A stretch of 7,942 nt of DNA. Source: Eubacteriales Family XIII. Incertae Sedis bacterium (GTDB lineage: Bacteria; Bacillota; Clostridia; Peptostreptococcales; Anaerovoracaceae). Under the pieces are notes generated by a model. That model made no database searches, was not told the DNA's origin, and worked only from the letters and a program-made list of their open reading frames with translations. The translations under genes and the position numbers were made by a program. Of this stretch, positions 1 through 6,101 are shown one piece after another (position 1 is the first letter of the stretch; each line of letters opens with the position of its first letter). The stretch spans positions 1-7,942 of the forward strand of contig JAIRSA010000213.1 in assembly GCA_031255695.1 (NCBI GenBank), in the 5' to 3' direction.

Positions 1-21
1 CACCGGATGCGCCGGGGCGCT

Positions 22-40
22 GGGGCGCCGTAGGCGCCCC
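22..40 (-). terminator. GC-rich hairpin 18 nt after the dipeptidase stop
   Basis: A perfect 8-bp inverted repeat, GGGGCGCC-GTA-GGCGCCCC, with a competing GGGGCGC at 14-20. It is placed like a terminator for the dipeptidase gene, but no T-run follows on the minus strand. It could act without a U-tract, mark an RNA 3' end, or belong to the same GGCGCC-palindrome family as the repeats at 6865-6988. Confidence 0.35.
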
Positions 41-58
41 GTTTGCCCTGCGCTATCA

Positions 59-2173
59 TTACGGCCTGACGGTCACCACTACGGAAGATACCATGTCGCT
101 GCCGTCTGTAGTGCGCAGCGATATGGTCGCCGTGCCGGCCCGGCGCGGCGTCATTACTCCATCCTGGCTGACTGAAACGATCGACGGGTTGGATGACTTG
201 ATCTCATATGCCACACCGTCCACTATCATATCAAGCACATTGGGATCTTTCTCGGCATTGATCGTTACATCTTTCTTGGCAGGCTTTATCTGCAGCTGTA
301 TGCGCGTAGTTTCGTTCAGCTTCGCGTACGTCGCCTTGAGCATGCCGGACTTGCGTACCCCGCCTAGGTAGACGTCATATGACTCGCCGCCGAGCCAAGG
401 CGCCGATGCGGTCACTTCCGCCGGTATCTCCGCCTCTATGACGCCGCTGCCGTCGGCCTGGACTTGCGCCTCATATTCGTTGCTGCCCGGAGTCGGGTTG
501 CTGTTGTATGCCACCCTCAGGCTGAGCGTCTCGTTCGGCTCATAGCCAGTGCCCCTGACCATGACCTTGCGCGTCGCCTTGTCCGCAATCACGCTGAACT
601 GCCCTGGCAGCCCTGTGCCGCCGACGGCTGTAAAGGTGTAATCCGGAAGGACGCCCTTCTCAAGGAGCGTCGGGACGAATTCCCCTTTCTTGCCGTCTGC
701 GATATATGCCTGCACTTCGCCAAGCAGCTGCCTGGCGTTTTCGAAGGTCTGCCCTGCCACGGCCTTGCTGAGCTCGGTGGCCTTCACCTGGGCCAGCTCT
801 GGGCTCGCGGCGTAGATGCGCTGCATCTCCTCGTCAACTGCCGCCTGCTGGTCGATGAGCGATTTCTGGTAAGCCTCCCAGAATGCCAGGACCCCTTCAG
901 CCACCTCGTTCCTGTTGGCATTGCTGAGGGTGAACAGCTCCCTGAACACCCAGTAGAACGAATCCGGGTTGAATGTCTTGCTGTCCGCGTTCCAATAGCT
1001 CTCGTGGGTCTCGGTGGTCAGGCTATAGTATGGAAGGTACACGGAGAACTCGGCCGGCCCCATGGCGATCCATTCAACAGTGGCGAGATCGGCGGGCATG
1101 CCGTCGCGTGTCTCAAAGATGTGCGCCTCGACCGTCCCGGCATTGCCGATGGCGCTGCCGTTGCCTGTCGGGTTCGCGTTATACTTCCCATTCTCCTTGT
1201 CGTCCGGGTTGCCATGGTAGGCTAGGAAGCGCATGGCTTCATAGAGCGTATAGCCCATTTCGGGCCGCGGGTCGATATAGTACTCATGATAGCCAGCCTT
1301 CAGGGCAAGCGCCGCCTCGACGCCCTTCAGGTAATAGTAGCCCAGGTACATACGTCCGGACGGGCTTCCCGGCTGGTTCGCATAGCTCTCGGCCACGCGG
1401 ACGCGCCCAAGCTCGTCCGTGACCAGCGTCCCCGCCTTTTCGGCAGTTTCGACAAAGGCCGGTGAGACTATGACGTTCTCTTCGTCTGTCACGTCGATGG
1501 CGCCGAGCATGGTAATATTCGGCGAGAAGGCGATCTTGTCCTCAGGCGCCTTGACAGCGGCGTACTGGTGGCCGGACAGTATCTCCATGTACCAGACCTC
1601 GTTCGGGTCGCTGACCGTAAAGGCCTCGCGCCCGCCCGCGCCCTTGGTGTCCAGTATCTGCGCGACGAGCTCTATGGCCCCTCTGGCCGTCTCGGCGTTC
1701 ATAAGCACCACTGTGGCCAGATCGGTCTCGATCAGGCCCCCGTTAGAGGCGCGCACCATGCCGTCGATGTTGGTGATCGCAGATTTCGCACCACTGATCG
1801 TGACGGTCGCGGATATGGCGACGTTCTTCTCGTTTATACCCACTTCGGCATACGGCTCAGGCGTGATGTTCTCGTTGAACACCGAGTCCTTTGCCAGTGT
1901 GTAGCGCAGCGTCTGCGCAGGGTACGGCCACTTGAAGCCCGTGCTTGAGGCGTACATATCGCCCGGCTCGTGGGATTCTGCCGGATGCACTGTAAGTATC
2001 TTGCTGTACCTCGCGCTGATGTCCTCGGAACGCCCCCACATTACGGAACCGTTCTCTGTCGTCCCCTTGCCAAAGTAGATCCCTGTGCACGCAAAGGTGC
2101 CGGCTGTGGTGGACGCCAGCAGCAATGCCGCAGTCGCCACCGCCACAATAATCCTGGTTGCTTTCTTCTTCAT
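59..2173 (-). CDS. Secreted C69-family dipeptidase with C-terminal BIG2 domain
   Basis: A 704-aa N-terminal-nucleophile (Ntn) cysteine peptidase, expected to hydrolyse dipeptides or short peptides outside the membrane. A signal peptide (MKKK, hydrophobic residues 8-20, then TFA) is followed by Cys29, the predicted nucleophile (codon at 2087-2089). The start of the mature enzyme, CTGIYFGKGTTENGSVMWGRSED, matches the PepD/C69 pattern, and NEVWYMEILSGHQYAAVK (191-208) is another family block. The catalytic domain spans ~29-500, a beta-rich linker domain ~510-620, and a bacterial Ig-like (BIG2) domain ~623-704 (SSNPSIVSVSQDGVMTPRRAGTATI). There is no LPxTG motif or C-terminal membrane helix, so the protein is probably free or held by the Ig-like domain. 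The ATG at 2171-2173 is chosen because it begins the signal peptide. Classical C69 dipeptidases are near 470-550 aa, so the length is explained by the extra domains. It has its own upstream signals and is separated from the ABC operon by a terminator. Confidence 0.93.
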   Translation of the reverse strand: MKKKATRIIVAVATAALLLASTTAGTFACTGIYFGKGTTENGSVMWGRSEDISARYSKILTVHPAESHEPGDMYASSTGFKWPYPAQTLRYTLAKDSVFNENITPEPYAEVGINEKNVAISATVTISGAKSAITNIDGMVRASNGGLIETDLATVVLMNAETARGAIELVAQILDTKGAGGREAFTVSDPNEVWYMEILSGHQYAAVKAPEDKIAFSPNITMLGAIDVTDEENVIVSPAFVETAEKAGTLVTDELGRVRVAESYANQPGSPSGRMYLGYYYLKGVEAALALKAGYHEYYIDPRPEMGYTLYEAMRFLAYHGNPDDKENGKYNANPTGNGSAIGNAGTVEAHIFETRDGMPADLATVEWIAMGPAEFSVYLPYYSLTTETHESYWNADSKTFNPDSFYWVFRELFTLSNANRNEVAEGVLAFWEAYQKSLIDQQAAVDEEMQRIYAASPELAQVKATELSKAVAGQTFENARQLLGEVQAYIADGKKGEFVPTLLEKGVLPDYTFTAVGGTGLPGQFSVIADKATRKVMVRGTGYEPNETLSLRVAYNSNPTPGSNEYEAQVQADGSGVIEAEIPAEVTASAPWLGGESYDVYLGGVRKSGMLKATYAKLNETTRIQLQIKPAKKDVTINAEKDPNVLDMIVDGVAYEIKSSNPSIVSVSQDGVMTPRRAGTATISLRTTDGSDMVSSVVVTVRP

Positions 2174-2380
2174 TTTGGTTTCTCAGCCCCTTCCTTTTAG
2201 GGTGCGGCATGCCCCCCTCCGCCCATTGCTTATGCTGTTGGCCTGCTCAACTGCCGCGCTGCCTCCATGCCCCAGTTCAGCCGGGGAACGGCATAAGCCG
2301 CATAGGCGCTCTGCCATGCCGCTTCTTGATATAACTAGGCTTATTTCTCTTCCCCATCCGCCCTCATGATCGGCGTTGCC
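2174..2380 (-). other. Structured GC-rich leader of the dipeptidase gene, no recognised riboswitch
   Basis: This untranslated stretch lies between the leader hairpin and the dipeptidase start. On the minus strand, AGCGGCAT (2323-2316) can pair with ATGCCGTT (2294-2287), with a small GGC/GCC hairpin inside. A CCCC...GGGG hairpin (around 2285-2269) follows. The sequence AAAAGGAAGGGG (2198-2187) is the likely ribosome-binding region, though its spacing of about 13 nt or more to the ATG is long. I do not match it to any riboswitch class I know. A possible weak alternative -10 (TTATAT, about 2334-2329) lacks a -35. Confidence 0.4.
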
Positions 2381-2415
2381 AAAAAAACAAAAAGCCATGG
2401 CTCCCCCCACAGCTT
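2381..2415 (-). terminator. Terminator-like hairpin in the dipeptidase leader (second operon terminator or attenuator)
   Basis: On the minus strand, AAGCTGTGG (2415-2407) pairs with CCATGGCTT (2400-2392) around a 6-nt loop: nine pairs, two of them G-U. A T-tract (T5-G-T7, 2393-2381) follows directly. The G-U pairs become mismatches on the plus strand, so the structure is minus-specific. It begins only about 8 nt after the predicted start of the dipeptidase promoter. It may back up the operon terminator, end a very short RNA, or act as an attenuator. No antiterminator pairing was identified. Confidence 0.65.
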
Positions 2416-2429
2416 CTTTGCATATGCTA

Positions 2430-2458
2430 AAATTAACATAAAATATCATGCATGTCAA
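2430..2458 (-). promoter_or_regulatory. Putative sigma-70-type promoter upstream of the dipeptidase gene
   Basis: On the minus strand, a perfect -35 TTGACA (2458-2453) is followed by a 17-bp spacer ending in TG-T (extended -10) and a weak -10, TAATTT (2435-2430). It lies in the only strongly A+T-rich stretch of the window. A second TTGACA lies at 2484-2479, but its nearest -10-like TATAAC (2464-2459) is only 14 bp away. The predicted start near 2423 would leave a leader of about 250 nt before the dipeptidase ATG, and that leader contains a terminator-like hairpin. Confidence 0.45.
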
Positions 2459-2487
2459 GTTATATGCTCAAAATAAAATGTCAAATC

Positions 2488-2507
2488 GCCAATGGCCAAT
2501 GCCAATG
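2488..2507. promoter_or_regulatory. Triple GCCAAT(G) tandem repeat upstream of the promoter region
   Basis: GCCAATG (2488-2494), GCCAAT (2495-2500) and GCCAATG (2501-2507) are back to back; on the transcribed strand they read as three ATTGGC units. They sit immediately upstream of the TTGACA boxes of the AT-rich region, where an activator would bind. A regulatory role is inferred from position only. Confidence 0.35.
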
Positions 2508-2548
2508 TAAAGATGGTATTTCCGGCAGGGGCGTCTAGGGGCGGGCGG

Positions 2549-2569
2549 AGGTGTCACGTGAGGTGTCAC
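2549..2569. repeat. Direct repeat AGGTGTCAC x2 around a CACGTG centre
   Basis: AGGTGTCAC at 2549-2557 and 2561-2569 are separated by GTG, and the junction creates the palindrome TCACGTGA (2554-2561). It lies just downstream of the operon terminator and upstream of the putative dipeptidase promoter. It could be an operator for a DNA-binding protein; nothing else supports that. Confidence 0.3.
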
Positions 2570-2571
2570 AT

Positions 2572-2606
2572 AAAAAACAGCCCCTCCGCAGTTGGAAGGG
2601 CTGTTT
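2572..2606 (-). terminator. Intrinsic terminator of the ABC operon
   Basis: Read on the minus strand, the arms 2594-2606 and 2575-2587 form a 13-bp stem with a 6-nt loop (AACTGC). Six T residues (2577-2572), partly inside the stem base, complete the signal. One pair is G-U on the minus-strand RNA but would be a C-A mismatch on the plus strand, which fixes the orientation. It lies about 130 nt after the permease stop codon. Confidence 0.88.
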
Positions 2607-2637
2607 ATCGTCTTCTTATTGCATATTCGTTATCTGT

Positions 2638-2710
2638 CTGTCAACAAATCGGAATCAGCTTTCCAAAGGCCGCCTGTCAACAAGCCGTCCCCCACCAGAA
2701 GCAGCTTTCC
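2638..2710. repeat. Short direct repeats in the permease 3' region
   Basis: CTGTCAACAA occurs at 2638-2647 and 2674-2683, and CAGCTTTCC at 2656-2664 and 2702-2710. The order is the same in both halves, suggesting a degraded duplication of roughly 36-46 bp between the permease stop codon and its terminator. On the transcribed strand the first element reads TTGTTGACAG, resembling a -35 box, but no convincing -10 box follows. The rest of the 2607-2737 stretch holds nothing I recognise. Confidence 0.45.
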
Positions 2711-2737
2711 GGCGCTGCAGGGTGCCACACAGCGTTA

Positions 2738-4099
2738 TTACTCGTTCCGAAGGCTTTCAAGGGCCGACAGGTTCATGGCTCGCCTTGCCGGGGAGTATCC
2801 CGACAGTACGCCGATCACTGTGGAGAAGCCCAGGGCCGCCAGTGGCAGCCATAGCGGTATTATTGAGATCTTCGAGCCGCCTGAACCCCCTATCATGCTG
2901 CTTATGACGGGCAGCAGCGCGGTATTCATGACCAGCGACAGCAGGTAGCTCAGGCCAATGCCCAGTATGCCCCCGACGAAGCCTATTATGCCTGCCTCTA
3001 TGAGGAAGAGTTTCCGTATGTCGGGCAGGTTTGCGCCTATCACCTTCATAACGCCGATCTCCTTCGTGCGCTCGTATATCGACATGATCATGGTGTTCGT
3101 GATGCCGAGGGCCGCGACCAGCAGGGATATGGCGCCTATGCCGCCGAGTATCGTCTGTATGGTCCTGGCCTGCGCCTGCATGGTCTCCAGAGCGTCGTTC
3201 AGGCTGTTGGTCTGGAAGCCCATTTCCCGTATGGCCTCGCTGACTGCCTTGACGTTTTCTATATCGTCCACATAGACCATGGCCTGGGAATAGCTTGATT
3301 TGTCGTAACGCTGCTTCTCCGCCTTCGCCTGCTCCTCCCTGATTTTCTGGAGCACATCGATCGGCATGTAGGCGTAGTAGGCCGTATCGTAGTTGTCAGG
3401 GCCCCCAAGGACACCGATGCCCTTGAATGTGTATTCTTTGTATTCGGTCCGGTTCTCCTCGTCAGGCTGGTTTGCCTGCGGCTGGCCATAGCTCCAGTCC
3501 GGCGTCACGACGATCTTGTCTGTGATCACGTCCACGACGGGCTCGCCGGAATAACTGCTGCCCCAGCTCTTCTTCGGGTTGTAGAAGTAGCTGGTGGTCT
3601 GGTTGCCGAACACGACCACGTTCTTGTCGCCGGCCCGCATGTTGCGCCCGTCATCGACTTCATAGTTGAACTTTTCCAGCACTTCCGGGCGTACGCCGAC
3701 CACCGACATGCCTGCCACGTACTTGCCGATCCCGAAGGTCAGGTACGCGTCCTCGCGCGGCGTCACCCCGGAAACGCCATTTATGCCCTCGATCATGCCT
3801 ATGGCCTTATTGTCCAGCTTAACCTGCTTGTTATCCTGGGACCCGCTGCCACCGCCCCCATAATCATAGTAGACCATGCCCATCGAGCCGTAGCCGCCCG
3901 TAGGAAAGACCGTGACCAGATGGAGGTTGCCCCAGCGTTCCAATGACTCGCGGAAGCCCTCCTGAAGGCCAAAGCCTATCGAAAGCATGGCCACTATGGC
4001 GCATATGCCGATGATGACCCCCGTTACCGCAAGTATGCTCCGTGTTTTCCTCCTCAGCAAGTTGCGTATGCTGAGGCTCACGATATCGCGGTTATTCAT
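2738..4099 (-). CDS. ABC transporter permease, MacB/FtsX family
   Basis: Membrane subunit (453 aa) of a mechanotransmission-type ABC system, the partner of the ATPase encoded at 6085-6810. The topology is standard for the family: a cytosolic amphipathic start (DIVSLSIRNLLRRKTRS), TM1 ~22-43, a large extracytoplasmic MacB_PCD-like domain ~45-313, then an FtsX domain with TM2 ~314-340, TM3 ~365-392 and TM4 ~412-434. The motif YERTKEIGVMKVIGA (342-356) and the ending SPARRAMNLSALESLRNE are hallmarks of MacB-type permeases. The periplasmic-type domain carries a Gly/Tyr-rich loop (~68-88, YYDYGGGGSGSQ). The ATG at 4097-4099 has AAGGAG about 10 nt upstream and overlaps the preceding stop by 8 bp (ATGAATAA), so it is translationally coupled. 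An intrinsic terminator lies about 130 nt downstream. Such systems export or extract peptides, lipids or antibiotics; the substrate here is unknown. Confidence 0.95.
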   Translation of the reverse strand: MNNRDIVSLSIRNLLRRKTRSILAVTGVIIGICAIVAMLSIGFGLQEGFRESLERWGNLHLVTVFPTGGYGSMGMVYYDYGGGGSGSQDNKQVKLDNKAIGMIEGINGVSGVTPREDAYLTFGIGKYVAGMSVVGVRPEVLEKFNYEVDDGRNMRAGDKNVVVFGNQTTSYFYNPKKSWGSSYSGEPVVDVITDKIVVTPDWSYGQPQANQPDEENRTEYKEYTFKGIGVLGGPDNYDTAYYAYMPIDVLQKIREEQAKAEKQRYDKSSYSQAMVYVDDIENVKAVSEAIREMGFQTNSLNDALETMQAQARTIQTILGGIGAISLLVAALGITNTMIMSIYERTKEIGVMKVIGANLPDIRKLFLIEAGIIGFVGGILGIGLSYLLSLVMNTALLPVISSMIGGSGGSKISIIPLWLPLAALGFSTVIGVLSGYSPARRAMNLSALESLRNE

Positions 4100-6101
4100 C
4101 TATCTCCATCTCCTTGTGCATCTTGCGCTTTTTCAGGAAGCGCCTGAGTACGATAAGCGCGGCGATAAGGAATATGGCCGCCCCTCCCACAATGTACTTT
4201 ATCTTGCCGCCCCCCTCTTCCGGCATGTCCATCATAGGGCCTTCCATGCCGTCGCCCATGTCGGGCATTTCCATTACCTGGAACGAGAAGTCCTTCTCAT
4301 AGGACTGTTCTTCCCCCGACGGGTCCTCATATGTGAACAGCACCTTGCCCTCCAGCGGGCCGGCCTCTCTGGTGTTGAAGCTGAAGCTGTATGTGTCGCT
4401 CGCGCCGCTCTGCATATTGCCTGCGTAATAGTTTATGGACTCGACCACGTCGAAGTTGCCCTCGGCCGTGACACGCAGGTTGCTCAGCGTGGTTTTCCCC
4501 GTGTTGTAGAACCTTACGTCCAGGCCTGCCATGGAATATTGGTAAAGCTCCGGCGGGCCGATTATGTCGTCGACCGTCAGGCTGGTCGTCTGGATGACGG
4601 GTATGGATATCACGTCAGCGGCGCTGAAGCTTTCGCCGTCCTCATTTTCGTAGGTCATTTCGACGTTCAGCGCGGTGGTCTTCTGCTCGGCGGCGGGGTT
4701 CACGCTCAGCCGCAGGGTCTTGGACGCGAGGCTCTTCGCTTCAATGGAGTCGATGTAGAATGAGCTGCTGCCGCCCAGCGGTATGAAGGCGCCCGTGTCT
4801 GACCTGAGCGAGACCTTTATGTTCGACAGCTTGACCGCGCTCGTGTTCAGCATGCCCATCTGCAGCTCGAACGAGCCCCCCGCCAATATAGGGGCGCCCC
4901 CGTAGCCATAGCTGTCGATTATCAGCTGCGGCGTCTTCACGGCGCCTGGCGTGGATTCCTTTGTTATGAAGATGCTGGCGTACTGCGCGGCCGGCTCCGC
5001 CCCGCCCGATGCGGCTGCACCCATCTTCACGGCGTAGCTCCTCTGGCCGGGCGCCCCCTGGGCGCTGAAAAATGTCACGGAATATTCCTTGCTTTCGCCC
5101 GGTTTCAGTATGGGCTCCACGAATATGTTCTTCGTCCTGTTGACCAGGCCCTCGTCCCCGGACGCTTCGACCCGTATGTTCTCCACGTCGGACTTGCCTG
5201 TGTTGCTCACATTGAAGCGGAGGGTGAAATCATCGCCTGCGGCGGCCTCCTGCGGCAGGCTCACGCTGCCTATCTCTATGGCCTGCGAGCTTGTGCTCTC
5301 CACGCCGCCCACTACAGGCAGGCTTATCGCCCTGTCGAAGGATGCGCTCGCCCCCCTGGCGCGCGCGGTTATATGCGCCGTGATCTGGTAATGCCTGTTC
5401 TCCGCCTTCTCTTCAACGAAGATCGGGAAACGGACGCTGCTGTCGTCCGCGACCGCCAGGTAGTTCACATACTGGGTCAGGAAGCCGCCGTCGATCCGCA
5501 TCTGCTCCGGCAGCTCAAGCGAGACCTGTATGTCGTTCAGCATGACATTGCCGCGGTTTGTGAGCGTCAGCGTCAGTTCCGTGCTCTTGCCGGCTTCCAG
5601 CTCGTCGCCGGGCAGCTTGTATGCCAGATCGACGAGCGGCAGATCGTAGCCCGCCGTCGTCGAGACGCTCCTGCCGACGTTGAAGCGCGCTTCCCCCCTC
5701 GCAAGCTCTGTCCGCGTGCCCCCGCCATAATAGAAGGTGACTGGCAATATCACGTTCCCCGGCGAGGCGTTGCCCCTGATGTCGGCCCTGAAGAAATACG
5801 TGGCCGTCTCGCGCGGCGCTATGGAGGTCGCGCCGGAAACGAGCCGGCAGTTCTCAAAGCCGCCCGCGCTCCCGACCTCTGCGGTGATGTCGCTGAAGGT
5901 CCTGTCGCTTTCGTTCAAAAGGTTCAATGAAAAAACGGTGTCGACATCGCCCTGCATGACATTGAAGATGCTTTCCTGCTGGCGCACAGACAGGCCGCTC
6001 TCAGCGCCATGCGCGTAGCCGCCGTACCCGCCGATGCATACCGCTGCGATCAATAGGGCCGCCAGCGCCTTGCGGGCCGCCCGTTTACTGGCATTGCTCA
6101 T
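4092..6101 (-). CDS. Secreted, membrane-anchored multi-Ig-module protein (NEW3/CARDB-like, COG1361-type) of an ABC operon
   Basis: A 669-aa surface protein, probably the extracytoplasmic partner of the flanking ATPase and permease. An N-terminal signal peptide (residues ~1-33; basic start, hydrophobic ALAALLIAAVCIGG, then AHGA) is followed by five beta-sandwich-like modules at about 41-142, 150-264, 275-381, 391-503 and 506-609. Several share an N-x-G...L-x-N-I-x-V pattern (TNRGNVMLNDIQV, SNTGKSDVENIRV, YNTGKTTLSNLRV). Next come a Met-rich acidic segment (610-629), a GGGK hinge, one transmembrane helix (~634-652) and a basic cytosolic tail. The ATG at 6099-6101 is preceded by GGAGG with 5-nt spacing; longer in-frame starts lie inside the ATPase gene and lack a signal peptide. 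It overlaps the ATPase gene by 17 bp and the permease gene by 8 bp. The family resemblance is by pattern. Its role as an adaptor or substrate-handling subunit is inferred from the operon, and no enzymatic motif is visible. Confidence 0.85.
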   Translation of the reverse strand: MSNASKRAARKALAALLIAAVCIGGYGGYAHGAESGLSVRQQESIFNVMQGDVDTVFSLNLLNESDRTFSDITAEVGSAGGFENCRLVSGATSIAPRETATYFFRADIRGNASPGNVILPVTFYYGGGTRTELARGEARFNVGRSVSTTAGYDLPLVDLAYKLPGDELEAGKSTELTLTLTNRGNVMLNDIQVSLELPEQMRIDGGFLTQYVNYLAVADDSSVRFPIFVEEKAENRHYQITAHITARARGASASFDRAISLPVVGGVESTSSQAIEIGSVSLPQEAAAGDDFTLRFNVSNTGKSDVENIRVEASGDEGLVNRTKNIFVEPILKPGESKEYSVTFFSAQGAPGQRSYAVKMGAAASGGAEPAAQYASIFITKESTPGAVKTPQLIIDSYGYGGAPILAGGSFELQMGMLNTSAVKLSNIKVSLRSDTGAFIPLGGSSSFYIDSIEAKSLASKTLRLSVNPAAEQKTTALNVEMTYENEDGESFSAADVISIPVIQTTSLTVDDIIGPPELYQYSMAGLDVRFYNTGKTTLSNLRVTAEGNFDVVESINYYAGNMQSGASDTYSFSFNTREAGPLEGKVLFTYEDPSGEEQSYEKDFSFQVMEMPDMGDGMEGPMMDMPEEGGGKIKYIVGGAAIFLIAALIVLRRFLKKRKMHKEMEIDE
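4215..4274 (-). other. Met-rich acidic juxtamembrane segment of the multi-Ig protein
   Basis: These 60 bases encode residues 610-629 (MEMPDMGDGMEGPMMDMPEE): 7 Met and 6 acidic residues in 20, immediately outside the membrane helix. Spaced Met clusters (MxM, MxxM) can bind Cu(I)/Ag(I) in known copper proteins. Here metal binding is only a hypothesis, and a flexible acidic linker is equally possible. Confidence 0.6.

Noticed and set aside
464..1225. 253-codon plus-strand open frame opposite the dipeptidase gene
   Set aside because: It is antisense to a clear C69 gene and no domain is recognisable. Long antisense frames are common in GC-rich genes.
2087..2104. Lipoprotein interpretation of Cys29 in the dipeptidase
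   Set aside because: The residues before Cys (T-F-A) do not fit a lipobox, which normally has Leu or a similar residue at -3. Cys29 instead fits the C69 nucleophile with its CTGIYFGK context.
2181..2188. CTGAGA next to the dipeptidase ribosome-binding region as a TPP riboswitch piece
   Set aside because: Only this six-base element is present; the rest of the conserved TPP aptamer is missing.
2183..2458. A 91-codon minus-strand open frame upstream of the dipeptidase, with a CGLC motif
   Set aside because: Its start lies in a TTGACA box and it runs through the hairpin, T-tract and leader. It has no ribosome-binding site or recognisable domain.
2610..2683. TTGACA boxes on the minus strand just upstream of the operon terminator as promoters
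   Set aside because: No acceptable -10 element lies at 16-18 bp, and the transcript would run straight into the terminator at 2572-2606.
3987..4763. 258-codon plus-strand open frame opposite the permease/multi-Ig junction
   Set aside because: It crosses two well-supported genes in antisense and looks like no known protein.
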